DNA from: Odobenus rosmarus divergens
Taxonomy: Eukaryota; Chordata; Mammalia; Carnivora; Odobenidae
NCBI RefSeq assembly: GCF_000321225.1
Contig: NW_004450662.1
Location: 329,490 to 393,489 of the forward strand
DNA length: 64,000 nucleotides
Reading direction: 5' to 3'
In this document: positions 63,216-64,000 of the stretch, in pieces
Numbering within the stretch: the first letter of the stretch is position 1
How the letters are laid out: the number at the start of each line of letters is the position of its first letter
Made by a program: the position numbers and the translations under genes
Notes under the pieces: model-generated
Seen by the model: the letters and a program-made list of their open reading frames with translations, nothing else
What the model was told of the DNA's origin: nothing
Databases searched by the model: none

Positions 63216-63913
63216 AAAACTGGGTAAAGAAATGAATTTAAATATACTATGAGCCATGTGATAGGTCATTTAATGTGTCTGAGTTGAGGAGGAGACTATC
63301 AGGTTGATGTTAAGCATAAAAGATTGACTGTTGTGATAACCATGGTATGCTCACCCAATATTCTCCTCCTGAATGAGCCAGAAATGTAGGGCTTTTTAAA
63401 AACCCATATAATGAACACCTTTTCTGTGCATTACTCTATGTTGATTTCTCAAAAACAGTGCAATATGTTTGATACTATATTTGTTTGCTTTCGTATACGA
63501 TCCACATTTTTCAACCTGCCACACGAGACGAATACTAAACCACCACAACTTTCTGTCTGTGATTGTTTTATTAACCACCTTAAAAATGATTCAGTGTTCA
63601 TATGAATGCATGTTTGCTGAAACTGTGTTCTAAGCAGGGTACGCACTTCTACCTCCTGAGAATCTGACAACCTATCTCCTTTATGTCCTTGTATCTACTC
63701 TCACATGTGCTACAAGACTTTTCCTCTTTTCTATTCTCAGAGCTTTCATAGCAGATTCACTCCACTTCTTGTAGGTCACTTAATATTTTCTCCTTAGAGC
63801 ATACACACATTTTCCATTCAAGATGAGACATTCATGAAAGAGGGACTCTGCATATAATTGTACCCTCACAAACTAGCAGCCGGTCCAGCAAGTCACAGAT
63901 GCTCAATGAATCA
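63216..63913. other. Unique sequence, no gene seen
   Basis: No element recognised with confidence. A weak L2-like tail (AAGTCACAGATGCTCAATGA) precedes the last SINE. Confidence 0.4.
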
Positions 63914-64000
63914 TTATTTTTTTTAAGATTTTATTTATTTATTTGTCAGAGAGACAGAGAGAGAGCACAAGCAGGGGGAGCAGCAGGCAGAGGGAGAAGC
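63914..64000 (-). mobile_element. Carnivore SINE, cut by the window end
   Basis: TTTTTTTTAAGATTTTATTT, ATTTATTTGTCAGAGAGACA and GCACAAGCAGGGGGAGCAG are the 3' half of a minus-oriented SINE. The 5' half lies beyond the window. Confidence 0.92.

Overview
This window is non-coding DNA from a carnivoran mammal, most likely a caniform and probably an arctoid (bear, seal or mustelid type). The evidence is the set of transposons. There are many tRNA-derived SINEs with the carnivore 5' motif (GGGGCRCCTGGGTGGCTCAG), a C/T-rich middle and an AATAAATAAA tail. Several L1 copies end in the carnivore-type L1 3' UTR. Much older elements (MIR, L2, MER5-type DNA transposons, L1M) are shared with other mammals. 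The species-group call rests on remembered consensus sequences, not on a search. No exon of a cellular gene, functional RNA gene, CRISPR array, bacterial or viral gene cluster, CpG island or promoter could be supported. All longer open frames are either fragments of transposons or chance frames without recognisable protein sequence.

Layout. Bases 1-10 kb: SINE insertions, two of them inside an old L1 3' end (2572-4240), a head-to-head SINE pair (5454-5890), an L2 relic and a tetranucleotide microsatellite grown from an L2 tail. Bases 10-22 kb: mostly unique sequence with scattered MIR and L2, ending in a short carnivore L1 with a 19-bp target duplication. Bases 22-31 kb: a cluster of old relics (MER5-type, L2, MIR), an LTR-like relic carrying a TG repeat, a probably twin-primed L1 remnant, and several microsatellites. 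Bases 31-43 kb: mainly unique sequence with a possible regulatory stretch at 31.4-32.3 kb, then an L1/SINE composite and a MER5-type relic. Bases 43.4-53.4 kb: one almost full-length ancient L1 on the minus strand, broken open by a 3.1-kb younger L1, two short L1 ends and two SINEs, and holding an internal inverted duplication. Bases 53.5-64 kb: unique sequence with a 43-bp-arm inverted repeat, MIR and L2 relics, two more SINEs (the last cut by the window edge) and a long L2 ORF2 relic.

No genes here work together. The window reads as intergenic or deep intronic DNA, and the sequence cannot tell which. I found no new biological system. The observations most worth a second look are the L1 inverted duplication (44532-44708 with 45633-45814), the AT-rich 43-bp inverted repeat (55040-55188), the antisense L1 piece joined directly to a poly(A) tail (27586-27720), and the nested order of insertions in the 10-kb L1.
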